The notes under the pieces: model-generated
Seen by the model: the letters and a program-made list of their open reading frames with translations, nothing else
Database searches by the model: none
What the model was told of the DNA's origin: nothing
Made by a program: the position numbers and the translations under genes
NCBI GenBank assembly: GCA_009602735.1
Contig: WELA01006381.1
Location: forward strand, 1 to 64,000
Reading direction: 5' to 3'
Length of the DNA stretch: 64,000 nt
From: Mesotaenium endlicherianum
Lineage: Eukaryota > Streptophyta > Zygnematophyceae > Zygnematales > Mesotaeniaceae
In this document: one piece after another, positions 23,420 to 35,106 of the stretch
Position numbering within the stretch: the stretch's first letter is position 1
How the letters are laid out: each line of letters begins with the position of its first letter

Positions 23420-24688
23420 TGTAATGAATCGGTTCATTATTTATTTAATTAATTGCACACATAAATATAACACTAAATAAATATTATGTGTATATACTCA
23501 CATGTGCGAGTTCATCTAAATGAATGTATGTCGATGCAATGCGAGTTTACTTATTTTGTCAAAAAGGTCAGCAGGATGACTTTTGTACCATAGTGTAGTT
23601 TGCTGACTTTGTTGAAAAGGTCAACAGGATGACTTTTGTATCATAGTGTAGTTTGCTGAGATTTATATATCAGTTATATATAGGATGTAATATCAATAGG
23701 TTGACATATAGTAAGCTCGCTTGATATTAGTCAATATACTTAGCTTCAGTACGCTGAGGATAGACATATTCATTTAGATTGTTATTTGTAGATTGGCACA
23801 TGTGACCGTAGTATACTGAAAGTCGGGAGGTCGACTGAGATTCGGTAAACCGATATCCTACCAGTGTGGTTAACTCCTGGGTAGGCGGAGCCGTCGTCAG
23901 TCAACTGAACAGTTAGGACTTCAGTCAACCGACCAATTAATATGGTCGTTATACCTAGATACGTGGGTCCTAAATGAACGGGTTTCCCACGAAACGGCGC
24001 ACCTTGCGCCGTGGTCAACCAGGTGGTCACTAGGTACATAGCAGGATGGGATCTCGTGGTCCCTCATTCTGGACAGTAGGCTTTACAGTCGGATTTCTAC
24101 TTGCAAGTGATGTGTGCACTTTTCGGGTTTGTTCTAATGACCAGCCTTCACAGAAATTAACATGCCTGCTTCGTTTTCGCTCTAAATGGAGCGAACTAGA
24201 ACTTTTCGGAAAGGTCTCGTCAAGATAAATCCGATGCTGTTAAGTTTGCTCAATTTGAAGTAGTGTTGACAGAGTTATGCGCTCTGACATTTTGGGGTCA
24301 CACAGCGGACAGATTCCATGGTTTTCGCACCTAAGTCAGTGGGATGTATTTGAGCTACTTTATGGTCATCTGAATGAGAGCGCCTTTACTATTTAGTCCC
24401 CTGATGTTGTGTATGTGCTTACACATGCTTGTATGCCTGGTAGGCAAGAGGTCAGGAGTTTCTAAAGGAGAAGCTCTAGTCCTCAAGCTCGCCTCTTTCT
24501 TGTGCCTTGTATGTCGTGTGCAACTATGGCACACTACGATCAATGAGTGAGTCAAGGGTTATAGATGAGTAAACGGAATTCATTATAAGGGCGAAGATCG
24601 CTCCCTGATTTCACACGCTTCCACGTATCTCTGATTTTTTTATTTTTAATTGAAATATATCAATCTTGAATAAGCAAGATTCATTTTA
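23420..24688 (+). repeat. 5' LTR of the LARD-like element (1,269 bp)
   Basis: It aligns over its length with the solo LTR at 18,300-19,552, from TGTAATGAATCGG to GATTCATTTTA, including the 53-base tandem pair near 23,556-23,660. It is not the source of the solo LTR, since the two differ at many sites. Confidence 0.88.
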
Positions 24689-24689
24689 G

Positions 24690-24702
24690 TGGTATCGGAG
24701 CC
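24690..24702 (+). other. Primer-binding site
   Basis: TGGTATCGGAGCC starts one base after the LTR and matches the complement of the plant initiator methionine tRNA 3' end. It proves that the LTR at 23,420 is a 5' LTR on the + strand. Confidence 0.85.
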
Positions 24703-26274
24703 TTCACGTCCTTCACGCCATAATGTCCGTGCTCGTCTTCTTTGTCTCAGGAGGTAATTGTGTGACGCTTACTTGTGTGGTATGATGAGTCTAGGTGGAG
24801 CTTGGGGAAGTGAATAATGTAGAGCATTGCACATCTTGTCCAGGATCCTTCCACTTGCTCACCTAGTGTGTCTCCGGGCTCAATGTACTATGCGGCATAC
24901 TAACTTGACTTTCCTAGCCTCTTGTGTACAGATCCATGCATGGAGAAGCCTAAAGTGGAGGCTTGATGGACGAGGTGTCTGCAAGCATCAAGGGCAGCCT
25001 CAAGGGAGTTGCATCATAGCAAGCTAGATATGACTCATTTACCTCACTTGATCATAGTCGTTGTGTGTTGTTATATGCAACCCACGGCTAGTATAGAGAG
25101 GGGTGTGCACTCCAGCGGTGCTAGAGGACTTGTTAGTCTGTTGTGCTAACCCTTCGGGTTTAAGCTTGTTGCTTTGCAAGAGACGTACCTCTCTCATTAT
25201 GTGTGTGGTAGCTAGGTTGAGGGAGCTTGGGTATGGCTGCATGTGTTGAGCAATTGAGACAGTGCGTGCACACATGATTTACCAACTTAAGTTTCCAAGT
25301 ATGGATTACGACAGGTTTTCGTCGCCACGGTCCAAGTGCACTACGTCGTCCACAAGCTTCAGCATGGTGCAACTTCTATGAGAAGAAGCTTCCACAGCAA
25401 CAATGGCATCCTACAGATACCCTCTATTCCCAACCATGGCTGTGACATTGTGTGCTCCTCTCGTTTGCCACATTGACGTGGACTTGAAGGTTTAGGGTAT
25501 GTGCCTTGTGCTTGAATGCTATGTGTGAGACGGTGCTTTGGTGGTACTTGATGCGATCGTAGGAGCTTGGGGTTTAAGCTTAAGATAAGTCTAGTCAATG
25601 TGCAGAGGTTGTTGGATGCGGATCTTATGTGATTGCTGACTTAGGTTAAGTCAGTCTGCTGGATTATTTAACCTAATGTGGTTAAAGGTGTCGTGCGTTA
25701 AGACATCGGGTGCGCATTGTCGGCATAAGCAACACACAATAGACAAGCAGCCTTTGCTGCAATGAAGTCTATAATACAAATGGCTTTATAGCCAAAAAGG
25801 GAGTCAAGCGTCAAATGTTTTCATAAAAGGAAGTGTACTCTCCAGAGTGAGCACCTCAAGACTGTAATCTGGTAGGAGTATGGCCCAAAAGATCACTGGA
25901 AGCACATCATGATCTTCAGAGTAGTCCTATGGCAAGGGCTTAAGCTGTGACTTTGCTCACCACTTGTGAAGTTCTTCAAGTGACTGGAAGCCTGGAGGGC
26001 TTGCTCTTCACAAGAGAGTAACTCAGTGGTCCTGAAAACACAAGAGATAAAAGTGTAAACTTTACTGATAATCTCTGTTACTTACACCTGGCATAATGGA
26101 CTTCTAAAAGATGTCTTTTCTAGGAACATCTCTAGTACTTATACTCTTGGAAATCCGGCGGGGTATGCGGCGGATCCAATGCATGTAGTCACTCTAGGAG
26201 GCTCTCCTATGTCCACTAATGTGTACAAGGCATGTACTAGCACTCCTATAGGCTAAGCATAACTCACACCAATC

Positions 26275-26430
26275 AAAGCAAGGTGCGTAGGATATGCTAT
26301 GTGTCTCTCATTGGCCGAGCTTACCTTGGGTGATTCTAACTAGATAGCGCCTCAAAAGTGGATCTAGATATTGAGGAAGCTTCCTCTAGGAGTAGGTGAT
26401 GCAGTCACCAAGTTATAGCCTCAATGATGC
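26275..26430 (+). repeat. Dispersed repeat, copy 1
   Basis: About 155 bases (CAAAGCAAGGTGCGTAG..., GCTTCCTCTAGGAGTAGGTG) recur at 36,805-36,965 with about one difference in eight to ten bases. The family is not recognised. Confidence 0.7.
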
Positions 26431-28586
26431 ACATATACTATGGAAATGCAAAGCTTACGTAGGCTAAGGGGCTCGCGGATTTGTGCGCACAAGCTAGGGG
26501 TTTTAGGGGGTCACGAATAGGCAAGAATGTGCACATTGAAACACAAATTGCCCTTTGGTGAGGATCCGCTAGGGGCCGGTAGGTGACGCGGACTAGATCG
26601 CTCATATCTCGCTCGATACTTGACCAAATGACGCGAACCCGGTGCCATTCGGAAGGTGACTGGACGCGCTACATTTTGGTGACTTGGAAATTGAGAAAAG
26701 GTCACTGTATGGATGCGTAAAGTCTATGCAAAGTCGGCCTTCCTAGGTTGATGGTTCACACATGTGGAGTGCGGCAACCTCGACTCAATAAATCATGACA
26801 AAGGGTTTAAGGGCTTGGGTTTATGGATGCAAGGACTTTCCTTTGCCTCTCTTTAGTTTGCATGACTTATTAAAGGTTAAGTGTCCGAGAGCAGCCGCGA
26901 TCAACGAGTACTTTGAGTGCTTGAGCTAAACGAGCTCTTGGTGTCGCCATGCTTGGTGCGTGACATGTCTTACTGTGGGATTGTGGCTCGTCGGAGCTAG
27001 CGAGACAATCAGATAAAATGAGCACATCGAGACTTAGGTCTGTACGGTGTGTTGACTGACGTATGGAAAGTCAACGTGGATACTAGAGGGGGTTTGACTA
27101 CTTGCCTTAGGTCCAGTTGGCTATTTGTTTTTGGATGCCACCTGTACACTTGGTCAAGTGTAAGGAGGTTTGTGTCTTCGTCATAGGTACGATATGGGCA
27201 TATTAGCAATGTGCTAAGTTTCTGCCGGCCTCGCAGCTAACTGAGCTCGCAAGAGGCGCATGCTAGGTAGCATGCAAGATGCATTTGTGTATGCGTCAGG
27301 TGCATGGAATTTGCATCCCGGGTGCTAGAGGTAGTGGATCGCCGTTAGCATACCGTAGAGCAGGTGTAAAATGGGCCCTGCTGTAATAGATTCACTATGC
27401 ACACCTAAGTAAAGACAGAAGAGACCATCGACATTATAGACGTTCTCGCAATGCATGGCTTGAATGATCTTGTTCAGTTCGATGCACAAACATTCTTCTT
27501 GCTAGCTTGGGGTTACAGTGCGAAAGTCTTACCAGGGATCTATGCACGCTGTTGTCATTGGCTTGCTAGGTGCTTGCTGCAATTACAATAGGTGCCATGT
27601 ATGTGCCTTTAGAGAGGAACTCGGTTTTGAGCTATACTGCGTTTGCCCAATGTCATTGTTTGAGTCTTTGTGATCCCAATGTTTGCCTTACCCTCCCGGG
27701 AATCATGTAAGATGGAGTCATCAGATCTTGAGTAGATTGATGCAGCTAGGGTGTGGTGTTTGCCACGCGTAGCTTAAGCTCATTGAAGGCAACTTACACA
27801 CTTGTTTGTTGTCTGTTCAACAGACTGAGACCAGCAAGCAGAGTGTGAAGCGATGGTGCATACAAGTCGAGAGAGGCCGAGGAGTTGGCATGCTGGACGC
27901 TGCCACGTGACGCTTCCCCACCTGTCCTCTGGGCAACTTCAGGCAGTAAGGCCTGAAGGAGGGAGTATCTTGAAACATCAGAACTATGATACAGTTGGTT
28001 GTTTTTGGTCCCTCTTCTCTTTGATTGTTGACTCTCACCATTGGGTGGTTGTCATTTTGGTGTATGTCTTGCTAGGAATGACCAGTATGAGTCATTGTAT
28101 GGGAGCATTGGTAGAGTCAGCTAACTGAGCTACTTCTTGGTATGTGGATAGACTTGCTAATAGGACCGATTGTCTTCATCTCATCGCAAGCTATCTACAC
28201 TCTCAAATGGAGGGATGTAATACGCTGGCTTGAGTTTGGGTTGGATAGAGCTTTGTGGTGAGAGGGTTTGAATGGCAGTACACTCTTCCCCATGCCACTC
28301 CGATCATTGATCTAATTTTGAAAAATGGACTACTTTTTTTTTTTTGGGAGGGGGGAACTTTCTTTCTTTTTTTTACTTACTTGGATGTTTGCACTTTGTG
28401 TCCTCTCTCGATATTCCTTTATTGATTCTCCTCCACCCACTCGTACCTCCGCAATCCTCTGTGACTGTCACTCTATGTGGTTCCTATGATGCGGAGTTGT
28501 AGGCACTATTTGGTGTACTTATGTGGTTAAAGCTGTCGGGTCGACAGCTATTTAAGTTCGGAAGAGGGAGATGGGATGTGTATTAG

Positions 28587-28918
28587 GAGTATTCTCTAAG
28601 CTGTGCTTACCTGCATACTCAGCACCAAGTGTATGTACTAACTGAGTCATACACTGCCACGTCCTATGTATGTAGTGCATTAATATCAGGAGCGTCACTG
28701 ACTGACTGGTGTAAACTGGGAGTTGCGGTACACTGTTGGAGCAAGTGTACGTGAGTATTCAGTAAGCTGTGCTTACCTGCATACTCAGCAGCAACTGTAT
28801 GTACTAACTGAGTCATACACTGCCACGTCCTATGTATGTAGTGCATTAATATCAGGAGCGTCACTGACTGACTGGTGTAAACTGGGAGTTGCGGTACACT
28901 GTTGGAGCAAGTGTACGT
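28587..28918 (+). repeat. 166-base tandem duplication
   Basis: Two copies, 28,587-28,752 and 28,753-28,918, are nearly identical, differing only at a few positions near the start of the unit. The duplication lies inside the non-coding LTR element and is local and recent compared with its surroundings. Confidence 0.9.
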
Positions 28919-28959
28919 ACTAATTGAGTAAGTACATTGCCATAAGTTGGATTTGGTAG

Positions 28960-29412
28960 CAATGATGCATGGCACATCAGGGAATTGCTTGAGGTGACCA
29001 GCATATTGCTCAAAATCATATGTTTCTTTGAACTTAGAGTGTTCTGAGAATGTGGTTAAAATTTAAAATTTTCATTGGCTCATTAACCTGACGTTACTCA
29101 TCTTGTGAGGGCATTCAATGCCATCAAACCAGTTGGTCTTCCTTTTCCTTCAGTACGCTGAATTTTGAGCAGGTACCTAAGTCACAAGAAATTGCTTGTG
29201 AGGAGCTTTCAAGGTGTGAGCACGGCAGAAGTTGAAGACCAAGAGAAGGAGAAAAGGCTTTGTTGAATACGCTGAGCTTTAATAACATTCTTTCATTGTT
29301 TGACCTCAAAAGGAGGTTGTTCGATTTGGGTGTGGTTTGCATGGTGTGAGGTGCTCCATTATGTCTTTCAACCGGAAGGACTATTGTGAGTAGGAGTAAG
29401 TCCATGCATGTC
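28960..29412 (+). repeat. 3' interior segment, inverted copy of 22,200-22,640
   Basis: GTGAGGAGCTTTCAAGGTGT, TGACCTCAAAAGGAGG and CCGGAAGGACT-type blocks match the reverse complement of 22,200-22,640. It ends where E3 begins at about 29,413. Confidence 0.7.
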
Positions 29413-31070
29413 TTCGGACCGAGCGCGCGTCTAAAACCGAGCACGCGTCTAAAAATCTCCTCAACCTCATATTCCTCAGGGTCACCGTCCCGGACAGCGG
29501 GGACCGGTCCCGGATGGACTGGTAACCGACCTGAGAACAGTGTGTCCCCTTTGATGAATGGTTCCAAGAAGGAGACATTAAAGACCGAGTGACCCTTGTA
29601 TTCTGCTGACATGTTCAGTTTGTAAGCATTCTGGCCGACACGGCGCACCACCGAATATGGACCGACCCAGACAGGACCAAGCTTTTTCTTGACCACACTA
29701 GAGAGGTACAGGTGCTGAGAATGTAGTTTGACCAAATCGCCCTTAGAAAAGGTCAGTTCTTGATGGTGCTGATTAGCGTATTTTTGTTGGTTTTCTTGGG
29801 CTTTGTGCAGATTCTGTCGGACTCCTGACAGGGTGTCGGCAAACTCCTGAATTAATTGGAGGGAGACCGAATTGTCACTCCCTTCAGGGTGAGTTAGAGA
29901 CTCCCCCAGGACATCTAGAGGAGACTTAAGGACTCTACCCAGGCTTGGTTCAAAAGGAGTCTTGCCCTTTGACGCGTGTTCCGCACTGTTGACCGCAAAC
30001 TGAATTTGAGGTAACAGGTCATCCCAACTATCTTGTTTTTTGTTAATATAGGCTCTCAGTACCTCTTGCAGAACTCGGTTAGTTCTTTCAGTCTGCCCAT
30101 CAATCTGAGAGTGGTTTGCTGTGCTGAGCAGCTGCCTTACTCCCATTAACCCCATGAAAGCCCTCCAGAACTTAGATATAACTTTTGAGTCTCTGTCTGA
30201 GATAATATTAGAGGGTAGCCCAATTGGCATACTACATGGTTGTAGAACTGTCTCGCTGTTTTGAGTGCAATTACTTTGACAGTTGTGGGGATGAAAATGA
30301 CCATTTTTGTTAGTTTATCCACAACCACTAGTATCAAATCATGCCCATTGGCAGTTCGTGGCAGTGTGACCACCCAGTCCATGGATATTGTTTCCCAGTG
30401 ACCAGTTGGGATGGGCAGCGGTTGTAAGAGGCCCCCCGGTGGTGTGTGCCTAGACTTATTCTTTTGACACTGGTCACAGGACTTAACGTATTTCAAGACC
30501 TCCCGACGTAATCCCTCCCAATGATAATATTTTGCCAGTTTGCCAACAGTTTTGGCCTGCCCCAAATGCCCATCCAGTAAACTGTCGTGTGCTTGACTCA
30601 AAAAAAGGGACCTTATTTCCAAGTTATTAGAAATGACCAGCTTCAACATGCCTGAAGTGGTTTCAGTCACCCAGACCCCTCCCTTAAGCTTATACCCGAG
30701 TGCAGTAGCACGACACAGACCAGTACTGAGGCTGGGCTCAAATGTTGGGTCAGAAAGGTAGGTTTGTCTAAGTTGTTCAAAGAAGGACTTTTTCACCTTT
30801 AGTGAAGTGAGTGCACACAGGACTTTATCTACAGCAAACTGGCTAAAGTTCCTTTCTTGCAAGTCGGGTCTTCTAGTGAGTGGATCAAAAGGGTTCAACT
30901 TCCCCAGTTTGTATCCGATCCGGACTTGAAACTGCTCCAGCAGCTGGCTCCAGCGGTTCTCCCTCCTTGACAGCTTGGATTTCTTCTGAAAGTGAGTCAG
31001 AGCTAGATGATATGTAAACACCTTAAAAGCTTTGCCATGTAAGTATGCTTTCCATTGTTTGAGCACATGA
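29413..31070 (-). pseudogene. E3 RNase H end, integrase and chromodomain start
   Basis: Integrase zinc module [14 protein letters not shown] ... CDQCQKNK, core motifs [15 protein letters not shown] and [17 protein letters not shown] segment VWVGPYSVV, and the chromodomain start EEYEVEEI. It matches the E5 region 43,860-45,500. Confidence 0.87.
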
Positions 31071-32860
31071 ATGATATTGCTAGCAGCTCTTTATCATGCA
31101 CTGAGTAATTAATCTCCGCTGGATTAAATTTCATAGACTCGTACAACACAGGATGCCACTCCTGCCGTACCTTACCATCCTTTGTGGTTTTGTCAGCAGG
31201 CTGCAACAAAATAGCACCCATGGGAAAGTCGGAGGCATCAGTGACCACCTCCACAATTTTGCTGGGATCATACACGGCTAGCACTGTGGCAGAACAAAGA
31301 GCATCTTTAAGGGTCTGGAAGGCAGCCTGCTGCTCTTCCCCCCACACATATCCTATGTCTTTCTTGGTAAGGTCGGTCAGTTTCCTGGCCTTTGTAGAAT
31401 AATTCTCAATAAATCTCCAATAGTAGTTAGCCAACCCGAGGAAGGATCTAACTTCAGAGACAGACTGTGGTACTAGTCAGTCTCTTATGGTCTGGAATTT
31501 CTTAGGATCCACACTGATGCCTTGTTTAGTGACAACGTGGCCTAAGAAGTCAATACTTACCCTAAAGAAATTACACTCGCTCATTTTAGCATATAAGTGA
31601 TTTTTTCTCGGAGTGTCTAGGACAATCTTTAAGTGTTCAGTGTGCTGAGCTTCATCTCCAGAGAAAATTAAAATATCATCCAGGAAAACTTGCACAAACT
31701 TATCCAAATAAGGTCTGAAAAAGTCATTTATAGCACCTATGAAGGTAGCAGGAGCATTACTCAGGCAAAATGGCATCACGTTGAACTCATAGTGTCCATA
31801 ACGTGTGCGGAAAGCAGTCTTGTGTTGATCCTCCTCAGCAATTTTGATTTGATGATAACCACTCTTGAGATCTATCTTACTCAACACCTTAGCACCAGAC
31901 AGGGTATCAAGCAAGTCCTCAATTCTAAGTAAGGCATACTTGTTCTTTACCGTAATTCTGTTCAGAGCTCTGTAATGCACACACATCCGCATACTGCCAT
32001 CCTTTTTCTTAACAAGTAGGATGGGTGCGCCGTAAGGTGATTTACTGGGAGAAATATAACCATTTTCCTCAAGCTCTGCAATCTGTGTTTTCAACTCCTC
32101 GCTCTCCACATAAGACAAGCCATAAGTGCGTTGCCAGGGTGGCAAATTACCAGGTAGTAAATCAATCCTATGATCTACTTCCCTCTTAGGGGGTAGTCCT
32201 GGACGCATATTAAATACATCCGTGTACTGAGCAACAATTTCTGCAGCAATAGGGTGCTCTGGAGGGCTTACTTTCTTCTCCACCACTTCTTCAGGTTGAG
32301 GAGGTACCTCTCTGAGCAGCAGACAGAACATTCTGTCTTCCTTCTGGTTCCAGCTTTTGACGAACTCCATTGCATTCAGCAACTTGCATCCTTCTGGAAG
32401 CCTCTTCTTTTCCTTCATTTGCCATCCACACAGGACAAGAGGAAGAGCTTTGGTGGGTGCCAAGTCAGTCTGCCCATCACTGGCTCCTCTCACTTTAACT
32501 GTACCTCTGCTCCAACACACTTCAGCTTGATGTCTATTAAGCCAGGACCTGCCTAGCCCGAGATCATAAAAGCCAGTGTTGAGTACCTCAAATGCAAGCG
32601 TTTCAGTCGGAATTGCAATGCCAGAACCTAACTGGACCTCAATAGGCTTGGTTATAACTCCTCCCGGGATACTTGAGGCATCTCCAAGGAATATTTTTCT
32701 ATTCCTTTGGGTGACAGTAGGCAGCCTTAGCCGCTTAACTAAGTCCTTCTGGATAAAAGTATGTGACGCCCCTTCGTCAACAAATGCCCTCACCTTCCTA
32801 CTTGCAATCATGCAATGCAGTAGGTAGGGGGATCCGTCTTTTACTGACTTTCGCATTGTT
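31003..32860 (-). pseudogene. E3 protease, reverse transcriptase and RNase H
   Basis: The protease motif [20 protein letters not shown] occupies the usual DGGA/DSGA position. Reverse transcriptase is shown by [33 protein letters not shown] and [14 protein letters not shown], and RNase H by [15 protein letters not shown] and [11 protein letters not shown]. The set runs in the Ty3 order. Confidence 0.88.
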
Positions 32861-34352
32861 CTCCTGACTTAACAAAGAAATGTTGGACATCAGGTGGAAC
32901 AAGAGCATCCAAAGTGTGCACTCTCTGGATGTCTATATTGCTGATGGTCTCGTTTATCTGGTTGTCAGGCATGCATAGTAAATCCAATTCAGCAGGACTG
33001 ATAATACCTGCTACGAGGGCAGCTAGTGACGACTCACTATCTCTAGCATCCTCACAGGCAGTAGACTGGATTACTGCATTATACACATACTCATCCTCAT
33101 CACCCTGATCATCCTCAGCCTGGTCTCCTTCAATTGCATTGTAGGAACCGTGGGGCTTTTTGACAATCTTAGACACCAAAGCATTACTTTGGCGCTTGTG
33201 ATTGAACTGCTTCTGATCCCATGCATCAGCATCCTGGATCAAGTTAGTCATTTTCTCATACTTCTTCTCAGCAAAATGACCAGAGACCTCGGATTTCAAG
33301 CCATACCTGAAGTATGCTATCCTATACCGTTTTGGCAAGTCTGGCTGTTTCATCATGTTCTCCTCGAACTTTTGAGCAAACTCAGCAACTGAAGTGGTCT
33401 GCTTCAGTGTCAGGGAGATCATCGCAAAGATAGCTTTCTCCTGCTGGTTGATGACGTCCAACTTCTCATGCAACTTCTTGACAAACTCTACCCACGTAGG
33501 GTCACCGAGTTGCTGAGCCTTACGCTCTCCTTTCCAGTATAGCCACCAGTCTGCAGCACTGCCTTTTAGTAGCGCATTAGTGTGCCTGACCTTCTCGTAA
33601 TCTTGCAGTTCTGGATAGTTCTCCAGCCACTGCTCAACATCCGCGAGAAACTTGATCAGGTATTATTTTCTATTTCCCTCAGGATCATAGTCCTGGGGAG
33701 GATTCGGCTTGGGCTTACTAGGCCCTTTGCCACCATCACCAGTGGTTTGAGAACCCAGTTGGTCTCTGTCCCGCAATAAAGACAATATGATTCTTTTGTC
33801 CTCCTGTTGGGACTGATACATGGTCGCCATTTGCGACTGCATTTGAACGAACAATGCTCCCAAGTCTACACTCTGAGGTGGGAGTCTAGCAAATGCAGCA
33901 GCAGCAATGGCATCTACTCGCTGAGTAGTGTCCTCAACAGTCCCTCTCGCTCCTGCACCAGCAATTCCTGCCAAATTCAGCCAGTCACGAATTTGACCTA
34001 GGGGTACATTGAGTTGTACAGCATAAGGTGGGTTCAGAATATTGGCCCTTGATGCCATAATTTCTTCGACAGTGCGCTTGTCAGTTGGCTGTCCTTCCCT
34101 CCTTTCTGTATCTTCAGCCGCTTTTGCTAATTGTTCAGCTTCTAATCTGGCTCTCTCCTCCTCAGCTTGCTGTACTGCGACTGCGGCAATAGCAACTGCC
34201 TCATCTGCAGCCTCTCTAGCTGCAGTATCTGCCACTGCTTCAAAATAGGTACGGGTTCCCGCTACATGGCTTTCCGCCTGGTTTTCGACATTCTCGTTAT
34301 CCTGGTTCTCCATGTCTCGGGAGTTGCTAGTTTGAGACCTTGTCCTTACCAT
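32841..34352 (-). pseudogene. E3 gag
   Basis: The frame starts MVRTRSQTSNSRDMENQD close to the LTR, followed by an alanine/glutamate-rich part and the gag core (KATQTTSVAEFAQKF-type block; PDLPKRYRIAYFRYGLKSEV). It is the counterpart of E5 gag at 47,568-49,009. Confidence 0.82.
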
Positions 34353-34386
34353 ACAAAAAAGACTGTGATAACTGCTCCGACACCAC

Positions 34387-35106
34387 TGTAATGAATCGAC
34401 TTACCAAATAGGCAATTAACAAATAATGAAGATTTTTATATCAGCAAGTAATCTCTATGGTATTTTTTTGTTAATTGATTTAACAGCAAAGGATAACACA
34501 CTAGCAGTGAATAATATTCGTAAGTCAAATGCAAGTAAACTAGCATCAATAATGCAATCAGTAAACTCATACATAAGCAAGGTTGGAAGACAGTGCGTAT
34601 CAATGGCTTCTTGCCTTGGATTCAGATCTCTCTCAGTAAGCTGTACCAGAGAGTTGGCCTCGATTCCGAATGCCGAACTCGAGAGCAATGCCTAGCGTAT
34701 GTACATGGAATGAGTTTACTGTTCAACGGCAAGTGCGATGGCACCGCCTACCCAAAAGTTAACCACGTTGGTAGGACCTCGATTAACCAAATCAACCGCC
34801 ATCTCCCATCATCCCGAATCGCCATCCATCATAGGGATGTCATCTGGCCATTCATCTAGCATACCACACTTAGATGCATATCGAGGCAGTTCGTTGCTAC
34901 CGAGTACGGAAGTCAGCTGGTTGTCAAAGAATGTGTCAGCAAGCTGTCTTAAGTTGGCTTCAGCCTGCTGCTTCCGCCTGAGTCCTTAAATTGATAATAA
35001 TATAAAGTCCAGCAGACTCAATACTAGATAAAGTTCAATAGGCTGAACTTAATTAACTATTATATTTACATGAATATTATATCTACTAATATACTGATTC
35101 ATTACA
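34387..35106 (-). repeat. E3 5' LTR (720 bp)
   Basis: It runs from TGTAATGAATCGAC to GATTCATTACA and aligns with the E5 LTRs at 40,934 and 49,044. A primer-binding site of the form TGGTGTCGGAGC (- strand, 34,374-34,385) follows on its element side. Confidence 0.9.

Larger units (their letters stand above)
23420..29412 (+). mobile_element. Large LTR element without detectable coding (LARD-like)
   Basis: A complete 5' LTR (23,420-24,688) is followed at once by a + strand primer-binding site and about 4.7 kb of interior in which no gag, protease, RT or integrase motif is visible in any frame. Such elements depend on proteins of other elements. The 3' end of the interior is met by E3 at about 29,413, and the 3' LTR is not seen. 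The interior holds a 166-base tandem pair (28,587-28,918) and a segment shared with 36,805-36,965. Confidence 0.6.
29413..35106 (-). mobile_element. E3: broken Ty3/gypsy chromovirus with 5' LTR
   Basis: The - strand order is LTR (34,387-35,106), primer-binding site, gag, protease, RT, RNase H, integrase and the start of a chromodomain. It is a close relative of E5, to which it aligns along most of its length. Its 3' end stops in the chromodomain at about 29,413, with no 3' LTR. It carries more breaks than E5. The 5' LTR lies against gag of a still older relative at 35,107. Confidence 0.9.

Noticed and set aside
24690-24702. tRNA gene fragment (TGGTATCGGAGCC)
   Set aside because: It lies one base after an LTR and recurs after the other LTRs, so it is a primer-binding site rather than a tRNA gene.
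27853-28128. 91-codon + strand frame with a hydrophobic C-terminal half as a small membrane protein
   Set aside because: It lies within the interior of an LTR element with no conserved motif; composition alone can give such a frame by chance.
28330-28375. T-rich and G-rich low-complexity tract as a polyadenylation tail or SINE end
   Set aside because: No adjoining SINE or LINE features or target duplications were found; it looks like simple low-complexity sequence.
28587-28918. Tandem pair as a CRISPR array or centromeric satellite
   Set aside because: Only two contiguous 166-base units without spacers, in a plant genome; neither interpretation is supported.
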